Below, one piece after another: positions 34,677 to 45,712 of a DNA stretch of 64,000 nucleotides. Within the stretch, counting starts at the first letter, position 1. The number at the start of each line of letters is the position of its first letter. The position numbers and the translations under genes were made by a program. Location: the NCBI GenBank assembly GCA_002914845.1, contig JXTC01000041.1:265840-329839 (forward strand), given 5' to 3'. The notes under the pieces are model-generated. The model made no database searches. It was not told where the DNA came from and saw nothing but the letters and a program-made list of their open reading frames with translations. The stretch is from Trema orientale. Lineage: Eukaryota; Streptophyta; Magnoliopsida; Rosales; Cannabaceae.

Positions 34677-36891
34677 CACTATAACATAACAATAGGGGGC
34701 AAAGGCATCACTTCTTTTTTTTACATTGCTTTTGATGTCGGCGCGACGTGAAATGGAGGTGAGTCTATAATGTGCTCTTAAAGCAATGTGATATGGCTAG
34801 GATACGATATCACTTTAAAAGTAACGTCATATCCTTACATCGTCACTTCAAAATTGATAATGTAGTCCCCCTATATTAGGGCTTTTTTTGGTTTCTAGAC
34901 CTCATTTCCTCTTCTCTTCACGCGACAGAAACCTTAATGGTGGCGGTGGAACACATTCCACCATTTTCAGCAGCCATTTGAGATATTTTTAAGCATTTTC
35001 CTCAATTTGTTTTTACTAGAATTGGATTATTCATGCATTAAATTATGTTTTTGACCGATTATTATTTTACAATTTCATGTTTTAATATAATTTCTAATTC
35101 AGATTTATTACATTTTTTATTATATTAATTATGTTTGATTTTAGATTTTTTTTATTATTCTTTTTTTTGATCAAGTTTGATGTTTATTATGTTGTAGATG
35201 CTAGCAACTATTTGAGGAATCTAATAATGTTTTTTTACATTTCATATATATTTAAAAAGTTTGATGTAGATGATATAGATAACAATAAATCTACAAATAT
35301 CATCATGTGCCATTGCCTTAAATGTGAAAATTCGCATAAATTGATTATTGAGATAACATGAAAGAAAACCTGTAATATTGATGTATTTTTAAGTTTTTTA
35401 TCTCAACTTCTCTACTCAAATTGGATCACCCATGCTCTAAACTGTGTTTTTTTTTCCTTATCATTGTTGAAAGGTTTTGTGTTTCTGAATAAGTTTAAAA
35501 TTTTCACTCTTTGCACCATAATCTCTTTCAAAGTTGATATTATTTGATATTTATTACTATTTCTAATCTTATAAGCGTTAAACTTTTTCATTCTAGGTTT
35601 TGATATATTATGTACTTTTTTTGTTTTATTTCAAGCTTGTGTTAATTACAATGTAGAAGCTGTTCTCAACTTTTTCTTGATCAAAAAATGTTGTTTTCTA
35701 CAATTCAGATATACATATAAATATATAATTATTTTATATAGAAGAGATAAAATTTGAGAAATTGTGTGATGCATTGATATAAAGTTGAAACAATTGTATG
35801 CGATTATTTTTTTGTTATTTTTTATGCATTAATAATTGTGTAGTACTTGGAAATAGAGGAAGCTGTACCCAGAATTTTTCCAAGTTATAAATTTTAGTAT
35901 TAGATATAGTGATTAATTATTGCAAGTTTAAAATATCTCTTCACATATAATTTAATTAAGTTTATGTTTTTTTTTTTTTTTTTTTTTTGTTTTCATCTCT
36001 TTTTTGTGTTTGGAATTGACAAGAAGTGATTTGGTTATCAAGAACTCAAGGTATAAACTTATATCAATTTTGGATTTATTCTAACTTATGTACTTTTTTC
36101 TGCTTGCATATAATGTCCAAGGAAACCAACAAGTAAAGAATGCGGCTTATACTTATACAAATATGTGAATGGAATCATCAAACAAATTTTTGTTAGATAT
36201 CATTTATCTTTACAAAGTTATGTAAATTATGTATAAAATTGAATTTGATTTTTGAGTTTTTCAATTTAATATTTCACTTTCCCTAACATAGTTTTTTTTT
36301 TTTTTTTTCCTTTTTGTGGACGTACATATTTTATATGAAAAGGAAGAACTCAATTTAGTTCATGAAAAATTGCTAGTTGAGCTTATATATGATGAATTAT
36401 CTTATCATTATTTGACGTGATCTTTATTTTTGCTACGTATATATGCTTTGTTTAGATTGATAAGAGTTCACTAGTTATAAAATTAGGAGATTATTGTAAT
36501 TTTAAACAAACTTAGATTATATTAACTTGATATGTGTATGAATTTATTATGTTGAATTTATGTTATATTGAATTTGTTTATGGGTATGATTTTTGTAAAT
36601 TAATCTAAATCTATATTCTTTGTTTTATTTGAAATGAAATATAATAAATTTTTACAAAATTAAATTTAAAACCCTGGAATATTATTTTTAATATTTTATA
36701 TAAAAATCAATTATTTATTTCACATCGCTTTTAAAGTGATGTCGTAGGCATTTGACATACGCATCACTTTAAAAGCGATTTGTTATGGAACACTTACCCC
36801 GGCGCCTGGGTAGACGTTGCTTCCAAGGCTGACGTCGTATACCTATGATGTCGCCCCAAAAGTGATGTTGAACTGCAATTTTGTAGTAGTA
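34677..36891. mobile_element. Non-autonomous CACTA element with 3-bp target duplication
   Basis: The left end is CACTATAACATAAC and the right end TTTTGTAGTAGTA, the CACTA signature (the last base is A where G is expected). The trimer TCT flanks it at 34674..34676 and 36892..36894, the 3-bp duplication expected for this superfamily. Subterminal regions repeat short motifs in both orientations: ATCACTTTAAAAGTAACGTC near 34810 and CATCGCTTTTAAAGTGATGTC-like units near 36723, 36765 and 36856. The 2.2-kb interior is AT-rich with long T runs (35968..35987, 36291..36308) and no transposase, so it would rely on an autonomous relative. Confidence 0.8.
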
Positions 36892-38113
36892 TCTTTAATT
36901 AGACTGAAAATTTAAATATAAAACATTGACGGATAAAATTTATTTATTTTACTATTAAAATTGCAAAGAGCATCAAAATTCCACAAGCACATCTTAACAC
37001 ATTATAAATTGGCACCGACATGCAGAACTCAGCCCATTTTCACATTTCACTTCTATTTATTAACCAAGCATTTTAATAATGAGAAAACAAGAAGAGTTGA
37101 TACATATATACAAGACTGATTACAATGGAAACAAAGGCAGAAAAACCTAAGAATAACAAGGGTACTTTGGATGGATAAGGTCGAGTCCAAGGACAAGATC
37201 TCATTACATAACACTATCACAAATTATGCCTTCATTATAACTTAAGTAGAATAAAACCCTATAACAAATTGTAAAGTTTTCTCTCTCTTTAAATTTCTTT
37301 ATTTCAGTCATTACTTCTACGTCTATTATGAAGATAAGAAAAAAAGAAAATTTTTCAATACAAATCATGTTAACTTGAATTGTTGAGAATAATAACAACC
37401 ATGCTCGACACCCGAGTTTTCTGATCAATCATATATACAATAAGACCTCTATAAATTAATATTGTTGGGACTAAGAATAAATATTATTTTAAAGAGATTA
37501 TTTATTTATCAATAAATGAAGATTTTATTAATTTATCGATAAATAAATATTTATTAATTTAAGAATATTTTTGTGTTTTAACTACATGTACGTGTATTTT
37601 TTTTTTAACAGATATTTATGTATGAGATATAAAGCATAAAACAATGAATGAGCTCAAAAAATAATGTAAAATGCAGTATCATGTATATTGTTTTAGCCAA
37701 ACTACTTGCTTCAACATGAAATAAAAACGAAATATATGTGTCAAATGTGGTGCATCCTTTGCAAAAAATTAAAGATAAAGTTGAGTTCAGTTTAAATTCA
37801 AATGAAAAATTAACGATTTTACATGCATATTTTGGAATGGAGTTTTAAATTGAGAAAATAGAAGATGTCAAGAATAAAGTTCCTTAATATTATGAATTTT
37901 ATATATTATTTAGCTTACGTATCAATCATGAATTTTTTGTTCGGCCATAAAGAAATATTATTATCTTATGCATTTAGCTAGGTTATTAATTTATTGAACA
38001 TTCATTTCTTTTACTGCAAGGATAATAATAGCTATATATTTCACATATATTTATAGTATAATGGTAGGACACCGTTTGTAGTAAATAAATAACCATTCAT
38101 GTACTTATAAACC
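36892..38113. other. Intergenic stretch, nothing recognised
   Basis: AT-rich sequence. 37443..37560 contains ACCTCTATAAATTAATATTG and near-copies of TAATTTATCGATAAATAAAT, which look like a small degraded repeat. No gene is supported. Confidence 0.4.
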
Positions 38114-38125
38114 TAACATCTTGTT

Positions 38126-38745
38126 GGAGGGGGGAAAAAAAAAAACTCTAGTCTCTCTCTCTCTACTTGCATTTCTTCTTAACAAAAAAGTCAGTGCCGC
38201 CCTATTTGGAGGCCGGAGAGGAGGTTTTCCCTTTTCCTTCTCCGGCCACCTCTCCTCACCCTCTTCTTCCTCCTCCTCTCTGCTTCTTTTTTCTTTTTCT
38301 TTTTCAGTTTTAATAAGTCCAGATCTAGATCTGGTTTTTAGTATCACATTTTGTGTGGATTTTAGTCCGGTCCAGATCTTAAATATGAGATTTCTTCTCA
38401 GATTTAGATCTGTTTAGTGGCTGGTTTTTGTTTTGTTTTGTTTTCTACGGGCATGTATCTCAATTGGTGCTGGCCTCATATAGTCTACCCTGCCAAGAAT
38501 GCAGCTAGGAGTAAATATTGAAGGCAATAGATTGCTGGTGGTCCTTATTATCTCTTTCTCTTGAAGAATTAGGATAACCCACACATTTGTTTGTAATTGT
38601 GTTTATGATCCATTTTTCGTCTCCTTTCTTTGAGGAGTTTAAAATTGTAATCCTTATGCTTACGTTATAATTTGAAGTTTTTGTTTCGATTAATGATTTT
38701 TCTTTAAGGAGCCCGTTTATATCAAAAAAAAAAAAAAAAAAACTA
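38126..38745 (+). mobile_element. Poly-A retro-insertion (non-autonomous LINE-like or processed retrocopy)
   Basis: A 620-bp segment ending in A19 (38724..38742) and flanked by the perfect 12-mer TAACATCTTGTT (38114..38125 and 38746..38757), the hallmark of target-primed reverse transcription. The 5' part is CT-rich, then GC-rich (GGCCGGAGAGGAGG near 38210), like the 5' leader of plant L1 elements; the 3' part (GTTTATATC before the tail) fits a LINE 3' end. No reverse transcriptase is present, so it is either an internally deleted LINE or the retrocopy of an mRNA. A 98-codon open stretch at 38121..38417 is probably not a gene. Confidence 0.75.
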
Positions 38746-38757
38746 TAACATCTTGTT

Positions 38758-39790
38758 TTTTTTACCACAAAAAAAAGGAAAGAAAAAAAGTCGATGGATA
38801 CTACAAAGAGACTGGAATGTCCTATTTGACTTTTCTTTAATTCTTTCATTAAATAGTTTATTTAGCCATTATGTTGTGTGATGTCTACTTTTTACGAGTC
38901 AAAAAGCCGCATCTATTTGCTCTGTTTCAGTACGTTAACCTAGCTAGTGGCTCCTCCCAGTGAAATTATTATATTCTCCCTAGCTAGCACGTTCGTTGAT
39001 GGAGATTATTGTATCATACTTTAATGGTTTTGGGAAATATCATTATAAGCAGTGTGAAAGCAAGAAATTTGGACTTAAAGTTAATCCTTAATAAAGATCT
39101 ACTTTCTTCCTTTTTTGCATGAAAATTTTTGGGAGAGGCGGCGTTGCTGTAGTAACTCATGGCTATAATGACCAAAGGGGCTCTCACATGCTATTTACGT
39201 TAGAGGACGTACGAAGCGCATCACCTCATTCCTGCCAAAGACTAACAGATCCTATGTTACCAAATTCTTTGGAGTAAATCCAATGCAACTAAGCTAAAAC
39301 CTTGGTGGTAATTCGAATTAATATATTTAAGAAACAAATTTAATATCTGATCGACCCAATTGAATGGAACTAGTACTTCAATGTAACATTTCATGTCAAG
39401 TTGCAAATTCGTTAGTCAAATCATACACATAAACACACGACATTATTGTCTACTTATAATACGTACGCACGCTAAACTGTCAATTTCTTTTACTTATCAT
39501 TCTATTTTTTTAAAGAATAGGAACATCTTCGTCTTTCTAATTCAACGCAGTGGAAGACTAGAGCAAACCCATTATTGGTAACATAAATTAAAACAATGAC
39601 ATAGACCAAAATATTTAAATAATATAATAACAACACATTTAAAAAAAAAAAAAAACAAAAGGAAAAGATTCCACCCAAAATGCAAAGCGTTGATCAAAAT
39701 TCAGAAAAAGTGGGGAGGTTTGTTTAGTTGTGATGATAAGCGAAAAGGGGGAAAGTTATGAAAAATTAATAGCAAAGTTAAGTGAGCGTT
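38758..39790. other. Upstream region of the KCS gene
   Basis: AT-rich non-coding sequence between the retro-insertion and the KCS promoter, with an A-rich run at 39639..39660. No other gene was found, so regulatory DNA of the KCS gene probably lies in this kilobase (inference). Confidence 0.5.
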
Positions 39791-39793
39791 GAG

Positions 39794-39800
39794 TGACGTG
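39794..39800 (+). promoter_or_regulatory. TGACGTG motif upstream of KCS
   Basis: TGACGTGAG contains the ACGT core recognised by plant bZIP factors (ABRE or TGACG-type sites). It lies about 55 bases upstream of the TATA-like box. Wax genes of this clade are known to respond to drought and abscisic acid, so the site is plausible, but it is a short motif and its role is inferred. Confidence 0.35.
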
Positions 39801-39855
39801 AGGACCTTCATTAAATCTCTCATCTGCCTCCTTCATTGCTCTGGTCCCTTGTGCC

Positions 39856-39862
39856 TTTAAAT
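39856..39862 (+). promoter_or_regulatory. TATA-like box of KCS gene
   Basis: TTTAAAT in a locally GC-richer context (GTGCCTTTAAATCCCC), about 95 bases before the ATG. A CT-rich leader with CACCTCTCTCTCTACTCTC (39901..39919) follows, as in many plant 5' UTRs. Transcription would then start near 39885-39895. Confidence 0.55.
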
Positions 39863-39951
39863 CCCCACCTCCCTCTATTTCCACCTAATATCCTCAAACT
39901 CACCTCTCTCTCTACTCTCATACACCATTTTTCTTTCTCTAGAAAATAAAA

Positions 39952-41442
39952 ATGCCTCCAATCTTGCCGGACTTCTCCAACTCAGTGAAGCTAAAGTACG
40001 TGAAACTTGGGTACCAGTACCTCGTCAACCACATTATAACCCTCACTTTGATACCCATCATGGCAGGTATTCTGATTGAGGTACTCCGCTTGGGCCCCTC
40101 GGAGATTGCCAACCTCTGGAGGTCCCTACACTTCGACCTCGTCCAGATCCTCTGCTCCGCCTTCCTCATCATCTTCGTTGCAACCGTCTACTTCATGTCG
40201 AAGCCCCGAACCGTCTTCTTAGTCGACTACGCGTGCTACAAGCCCCCGGTCACGTGCCGCGTCCCCTTCTCCACCTTCATGGAGCACTCCAGGCTCATCC
40301 TCAAGAACAACCCCAAGAGCGTCGAGTTCCAGATGAGGATTCTCGAGCGCTCGGGCCTCGGCGAGGAGACCTGCCTCCCCCCGGCCATCCACTACATCCC
40401 TCCCACCCCGACCATGGAGGCCGCCCGCGGAGAGGCCGAGCTCGTCATCTTCTCCGCCATGGATTCCCTCCTATCGAAGACGGGCCTCAAGCCCAAGGAC
40501 ATCGACATCCTCATCGTGAACTGCAGCCTCTTCTCCCCGACCCCGTCCCTCTCCGCCATGGTCATTAACAAGTACAAGCTCAGGAGCAACATCAAGAGCT
40601 TCAACCTCTCCGGCATGGGATGCAGCGCGGGAGTGATCTCCATCGACCTTGCCCGGGACCTCCTCCAGGTCCACCCCAACTCGAACGCCGTCGTCATAAG
40701 CACCGAGATCATCACCCCGAACTACTACCAGGGTAACGAGCGGGCCATGCTCCTGCCCAACTGCCTCTTCCGCATGGGCGGCGCCGCCATACTCCTCTCG
40801 AACCGCCGCTCGGAGCGGCGGCGGGCCAAGTACCGGCTGGTCCACGTGGTGCGGACGCACAAGGGGGCGGACGACAAGGCGTACCGGTGTGTGTTCGAGG
40901 AGGAGGACAAGGAGGGCAAAGTGGGGATCTCGCTGTCGAAGGACCTGATGGCGATCGCTGGGGAGGCGCTGAAGTCGAACATCACCACGATCGGCCCCTT
41001 GGTCCTGCCAGCGTCGGAGCAGCTCCTCTTCCTGATGACGCTCATCGGGCGGAAGATATTCAACCCCAAGTGGAAGCCGTATATCCCGGACTTCAAGCAG
41101 GCGTTCGAGCACTTCTGCATCCACGCTGGCGGGAGGGCCGTGATCGACGAACTTCAGAAGAACCTGCAGCTGTCGGCGGAGCACTGCGAGGCCTCCAGGA
41201 TGACGCTGCACCGCTTCGGCAACACGTCATCGTCCTCGCTCTGGTACGAGCTGGGCTACATCGAGGCCAAGGGGAGGATGAAGAAAGGGGACAGGATTTG
41301 GCAGATTGCGTTCGGGAGTGGGTTTAAGTGCAACAGCGCTGTTTGGAAGTGTAATAGGACCATCAAAACGCCCTCGGATGGGCCTTGGGCCGACTGCATT
41401 GACCGGTACCCGGTCCATATTCCTGAAGTCGTCAAGCTCTAA
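39952..41442 (+). CDS. KCS6-like: 3-ketoacyl-CoA synthase, KCS6/CER6/CUT1 type
   Basis: This enzyme performs the first, rate-limiting condensation of fatty-acid elongation in the endoplasmic reticulum: malonyl-CoA plus a long-chain acyl-CoA gives a 3-ketoacyl-CoA two carbons longer. The 496-residue length is typical. Two membrane segments lie near residues 28-46 and 63-82, followed by the FAE1/CUT1 condensing domain (about 84-373) and the C-terminal domain of the 3-oxoacyl-ACP synthase III fold (about 390-472). Catalytic residues are in place: Cys224 in GMGCSAGV, His391 in FCIHAGGR and Asn424 in RFGNTSSSS, with His303, His387 and His420 also conserved. The N-terminus (SVKLKYVKLGYQYLVNH) and C-terminus (RYPVHIPEVVKL) resemble the CER6/CUT1 and KCS5 clade, which makes wax and pollen-coat precursors longer than C24; substrate range is inferred. 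The frame is continuous, with no intron. The start is the first ATG after a CT-rich leader (AAATAAAAATGCC). Coding sequence is strongly GC-rich, especially from residue 40 to 440, against AT-rich flanks. Confidence 0.97.
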   Translation: MPPILPDFSNSVKLKYVKLGYQYLVNHIITLTLIPIMAGILIEVLRLGPSEIANLWRSLHFDLVQILCSAFLIIFVATVYFMSKPRTVFLVDYACYKPPVTCRVPFSTFMEHSRLILKNNPKSVEFQMRILERSGLGEETCLPPAIHYIPPTPTMEAARGEAELVIFSAMDSLLSKTGLKPKDIDILIVNCSLFSPTPSLSAMVINKYKLRSNIKSFNLSGMGCSAGVISIDLARDLLQVHPNSNAVVISTEIITPNYYQGNERAMLLPNCLFRMGGAAILLSNRRSERRRAKYRLVHVVRTHKGADDKAYRCVFEEEDKEGKVGISLSKDLMAIAGEALKSNITTIGPLVLPASEQLLFLMTLIGRKIFNPKWKPYIPDFKQAFEHFCIHAGGRAVIDELQKNLQLSAEHCEASRMTLHRFGNTSSSSLWYELGYIEAKGRMKKGDRIWQIAFGSGFKCNSAVWKCNRTIKTPSDGPWADCIDRYPVHIPEVVKL

Positions 41443-42052
41443 ATTCTAAGAAAAGTAAAAGGTTGAATTTGGTTAATTATTTAAATATATTAGAATTTGG
41501 ATCTTCGCAAGTGAAGTTAAATATTTAAATATTCCACCCCTTAATTTGGCTAAAATCAAGTTTGGCTTTTGTGTACTGTATTTACTTTATGTCTTCTCCC
41601 TTCTATTCTTTTCTTTTCCTTTCCTTTTTTTTTTTGAACATTTTTTTTTCCTCTTTTGTTTTTTAGAACTTTGTTGCTATGATCGATGAAGTTGGATACA
41701 TACCCAAAAAAGAAAAATTGGCTTCTGTCATCGTCTGTATTGATATGAATATATCTTCCATGTAAGGAAAATACTTCAACTTGTTTATTATTATCAAATG
41801 TTATACATAGATGTATGTTCTCAATTACCTAGTTGGATGTCCTCTTCTTTTAATGACTTTTGAGATAAGACTTCATTAAACGAAAAATTTTATATACATA
41901 AATGTGGAATATCAAGATACGTGTCAGAAATCCAAATTTAAGTTTGATTGGCTACAATTTGGACAGAAAGAAGGTTTTTATCGGTGTGGTAGTAAAGACC
42001 CTGATTTGGACAAATTGGCTAGTATTAATGGTAAAGTTAACAATAAAGGCAT
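41443..42052 (+). other. 3' flank of the KCS gene
   Basis: GC content falls at once after the stop codon. A T-rich stretch lies at 41600-41660. No canonical AATAAA was seen in the first 300 bases; GAATATAT near 41747 is the best near-upstream candidate. No other gene is supported up to 42052. Confidence 0.45.
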
Positions 42053-42061
42053 GTAGTGTAT

Positions 42062-42786
42062 AGGAGTGGCAATTTAGGTCACGACACGATAACACGACTC
42101 GAAAACGACACGAAGTTAGCAGGTTTGGGTTTGTCTTAAACAGGTACAGGTCAAAACAGGTTAAACCCGATTAAACACGATTAAATAATAGGTCATTAGC
42201 AGGTTAACCTGTTAAACCCGAAATTGACCCGTTTAACACGATTAAATTTTTTGAGACATTGTATTATCTTATGTGTACTAAGACTTAAAACTTCCCTTTT
42301 ATGTTTTATATACTAAAATTTGAAAGTTTTATTTTGGTTTTAAACTTTGGATTGTGTGTTATATTTATTTGATTATGGTTGCTTGGTTATATTGGAAATA
42401 TAAAATAAGTTAATAGATTATATCAAGTTATATTAAAAATGTGAAATAGGTTAACATATTAAAATTAATAGGTTATTACGTTATGTCAAGTTGAACCAAA
42501 TACAACATATTTAACATTAAAATGTTAAATTAAGTTCAATTAACGGGTTAACAGTATACAGGTTAGTAGATCGTATTACGTTGGACACGATCTGAATACG
42601 ACCTATTTAAATAACGTGTTAAATGTGTCGCTCACAAGTTAACCTGTTTATTTAGCGTGTCGGGTGTGGGTTTACAAATCATGACACGAATAATAAACGT
42701 GTCGAGTTTGGGTTTGATAATTGCTCGTTATATATATGCCTCGACACGACACGAATATGACACGACAACACGAATTGCCACCCGTA
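42062..42786. mobile_element. Mutator-like non-autonomous element with CGACACG repeats
   Basis: A 725-bp element with termini AGGAGTGGCAATTTAGG and AATTGCCACCCGTA, sharing an inverted GTGGCAATT. Next to each end is a run of short CACGACACGA-type repeats (42079..42113 and 42741..42773, opposite strands). A perfect 9-mer GTAGTGTAT flanks it at 42053..42061 and 42787..42795, the Mutator-type duplication length. The interior repeats CAGGTTAACCTGTTAAACCCG-like motifs, an internal palindrome. It has no transposase and lies about 620 bp past the KCS stop codon. Confidence 0.8.
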
Positions 42787-43539
42787 GTAGTGTATCAATT
42801 CAGTAGCGCCTTTTTTTTTTCTTTTCTTTTTTTCTTTACCTTTAGTTGGATTATTAAATAGATCACATTGTAATATACGAACTCATGAACATTTATGTAC
42901 AGTGAGTATTTCACAAATAAAAAAGTCCGTTTAATTGGTTGGTGTGAGGGTTAATATTCCCAATGGATGACAAGACAACTTGTTATTAATAAGTCGTAGA
43001 CCCCATGACTGAAACAAGGGCTTACACAGCACCGAGATGTGATATATACTTACAAGGTTGAATTGGAGAATAAATTGGGACAACCACCACTGAAATTGAT
43101 CCCAAGGCTAGCTTTGGTAGCCCCTCAGTTTAGAAGGTCATTACTTGTATCAATTCATATATGTTTTCGAAGAAAATGTACATGTCATGACAACTATGTT
43201 AAAAATGAGTTTACATAATTAAGTAATCTTTTCAATATGGTAATCTTTCTGATCATCTCGACTCCTCGAATCCCTGTGGGGTCACCCAAATGGTAAAACA
43301 ACTATATCCTCTATCAGGGTCATATATTTTGGGAAGATTACGAAACATTTGTAGTTGGTTGTATTTTTAAAAATTTATTTTTTTGAAAAATTTACCAACA
43401 ATTTTTCAATAAAACAACATAATAAAAAACAGAAATCAGGAGTACGTTAATTCTTATAATAATTTATCAAAATCATGTATTAATTTTATACCTCTTTTAA
43501 ATGCTAGATGAATAAGTATATGACTCTAACTCCACAATT

Positions 43540-45215
43540 GATTTTCTGGACTATTTTTATATATAGTTACATAAGAGTGTGATCTCTCAATTCTATACAA
43601 AAAAAGATCAAATTAGTGACTACATTTCAATTTTTCAAAGAAATCTAAGCACAGAGAATTGACTATTCAACTATCTTTGAGAATTTTCTCTCTTTAGAAA
43701 AACTGATAGAATTTCATCGTAATTTCTGTATCCTGTAACTTGGGTGTCTAGAGTCTTCTATATATAGAAAATAGGAGAATAAGATGAATGGACAACTACC
43801 AAGATGTGCCACGCGTCCACTGTTCGAAATCCACTATCCAATTTCAGCCAGTGATAGTAAATTCTATTTATGGAATTTTCATGTTACATGTTTTCATTTC
43901 TACAATATTCAGCTGGGCTCGGTTGCCCTTTTTATTTTGACAATTAGTCAAATATTATCCTGTCAGTTTTTCTTTAATTTGTCTACACTCAATTAACGAT
44001 AATTGGAACAACTTTTCATAGCTATCTAATATGTCCAGGTATATTGAATCAAATCAACAATGGGATATCTATAAATCTTTTTTTGGAAACTAGCATATTC
44101 TAAAGATTAATTGCTTAGTATTCACACTTGTCAGTTTTATCTAGAAGTTACTAAACACTGAAATAAGTCTTTCCCACTAATAGTACCACATGCCTCGGCT
44201 CAGTAACTAGCCCAGAAATGTGGCCTCATTTGCAGTCCAACTTGATTCGTCCAATTTAAATTAAAACAATCTAATCTAATAACAGTATAACTATTGACAC
44301 AAGCTAGCTCGAGAATCTTATAGGACATGTACAGTTGGCTCCAAATAATTAAAAGATTTGTTAATTATTTAATTTTAGATCAGTTCCATAAAAGAACTGA
44401 AATTACACTTCAACTGTTTGTAACTACTTTTCGGAGTAACATCTCATACCATAATAACTTTTGCTAATCACCAATTTGTATAACATCATGAAAATATAAC
44501 CAAATATTTCTTACTTCTTACTAATTTCTCTAATGATTATCATTTAACATCTTACTAATATAATTAGTGTTAACATGCTTAGACCTAAGAATTATGACCA
44601 AGTACCGAAATCCACTAAGAGATATTATTTCATGAAATTATATATTGTTAACTGCAATCATATAATTTATAAATTCAACAAAAATATTTTATCAAATGAT
44701 AGAGAATATTGACTTTGATTGATCTCACTCATTTATAATTCAAATAAAGTCATACTTGAGAATACATAATTATAGCCAACTCAAGATTAAGAGTAAAACT
44801 ATTTTTCATGGACATTGTTAATTGAATTTCATCTATGATCCAGTTCAGTATAAGTCCTATTACACTAGTCAACTTTAGTTGATCAAGATAAGTTAAACTT
44901 TTCCAAAGTCTGCTACAACATAAATAAAATGCCCAATCTTATTTATATTATTGTAAACCACAATTAATTAATTACAAATTACTTTTATCCATATCTTCTG
45001 TGAATATACATCATAATCATAAAAATACATATTTATACAATATCTTCTGTGAATATACATCATAATCATAAAAATACATATTTATACAATTAAATGGACA
45101 TTTAATCAAGTAATATTATTATGCACAAATAATTAGTGAATAATACTTTATTTTATTAATATAAAAACGTTTTACATAAAAATCAACTACTTTTATGTCG
45201 TTCTCCCACTAATTC
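43540..45215 (-). repeat. Candidate degraded LTR, minus strand
   Basis: At 45202..45213 the minus strand reads TTAGTGGGAGAA, like the polypurine tract before the 3' LTR of the Copia elements. A CTATATATAGAAGAC TATA-like box on the minus strand lies near 43755..43769, with an LTR-like T/A-rich body between. The far end and a target duplication were not found, and no coding remnant is attached. The short ORF at 43784..43996 is not a gene. Confidence 0.35.
44992..45089. repeat. 49-bp tandem duplication
   Basis: Two adjacent identical units (44992..45040 and 45041..45089) starting TATCTTCTGTGAATATACAT. They lie within the candidate LTR. Confidence 0.9.
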
Positions 45216-45528
45216 CAAAAATATGGGCATAACTATATACTGCATTACCTAGCTAATTGAGCAAGTAAGAAGCGGGGAAAGAGAGAAGTACTGAGCGATC
45301 TCTTTTTGGAGTTGAGCACAGGTAGGTTTTGTTGGTCCTTCCTATAACTTTGAGAATATCATAACCTATACCTACCTGTACATGTGTCTGAAAAAGACCG
45401 GAGATGTATACTTACATATGTCAATAGATGAAACGGGTTTGTTTGCCACGTAGAGTTCTGAGATTTATATAAACTTATGCTGTAAACATTAAGGTTTCTT
45501 GTATCTATAGTATTCAATTTATAGTCAT

Positions 45529-45699
45529 TTTGCCAACTGAGGTTAGTTTAGTTAGTCCAAAGCTTGAGGGACGTGTGTGTGAGTTTGGGAGAGTCAGGAG
45601 TTCAAACCTTGGTAGGAAATGTGTGTGTTATTTTTCTTTAAATTTGTAGTAAGTAGTGATCATTAGTTAAGTCTCACTTTTTTTCCAAAAAAAAAAAAA
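45529..45699 (+). mobile_element. SINE with poly-A tail and 13-bp target duplication
   Basis: It starts TTTGCCAACTGAGGTTAG, with a box A-like TTAGTTTAGTTAG (about 45543) and a box B-like GAGTTCAAACC (about 45598). The body shares TATTTTTCTTTAAATTTGTA and CATTAGTTAAG with the copies at 13368 and 50703, then ends in an A run. The 13-mer AATTTATAGTCAT flanks it at 45516..45528 and 45700..45712. Plus orientation follows from the promoter boxes. Confidence 0.85.
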
Positions 45700-45712
45700 A
45701 ATTTATAGTCAT

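Noticed and set aside
38121-38417. 98-codon open frame at the start of the retro-insertion, and its antisense
   Set aside because: It lies over a CT-rich leader-like stretch; the peptide is a low-complexity Ser/Phe/Leu run, so coding is unlikely.
40471-41211. Long antisense open frame (246 codons) and other frames across the KCS gene
   Set aside because: These are shadows of the GC-rich KCS coding sequence. GC-rich genes lack stop codons in other frames, and the translations are low-complexity without family resemblance.
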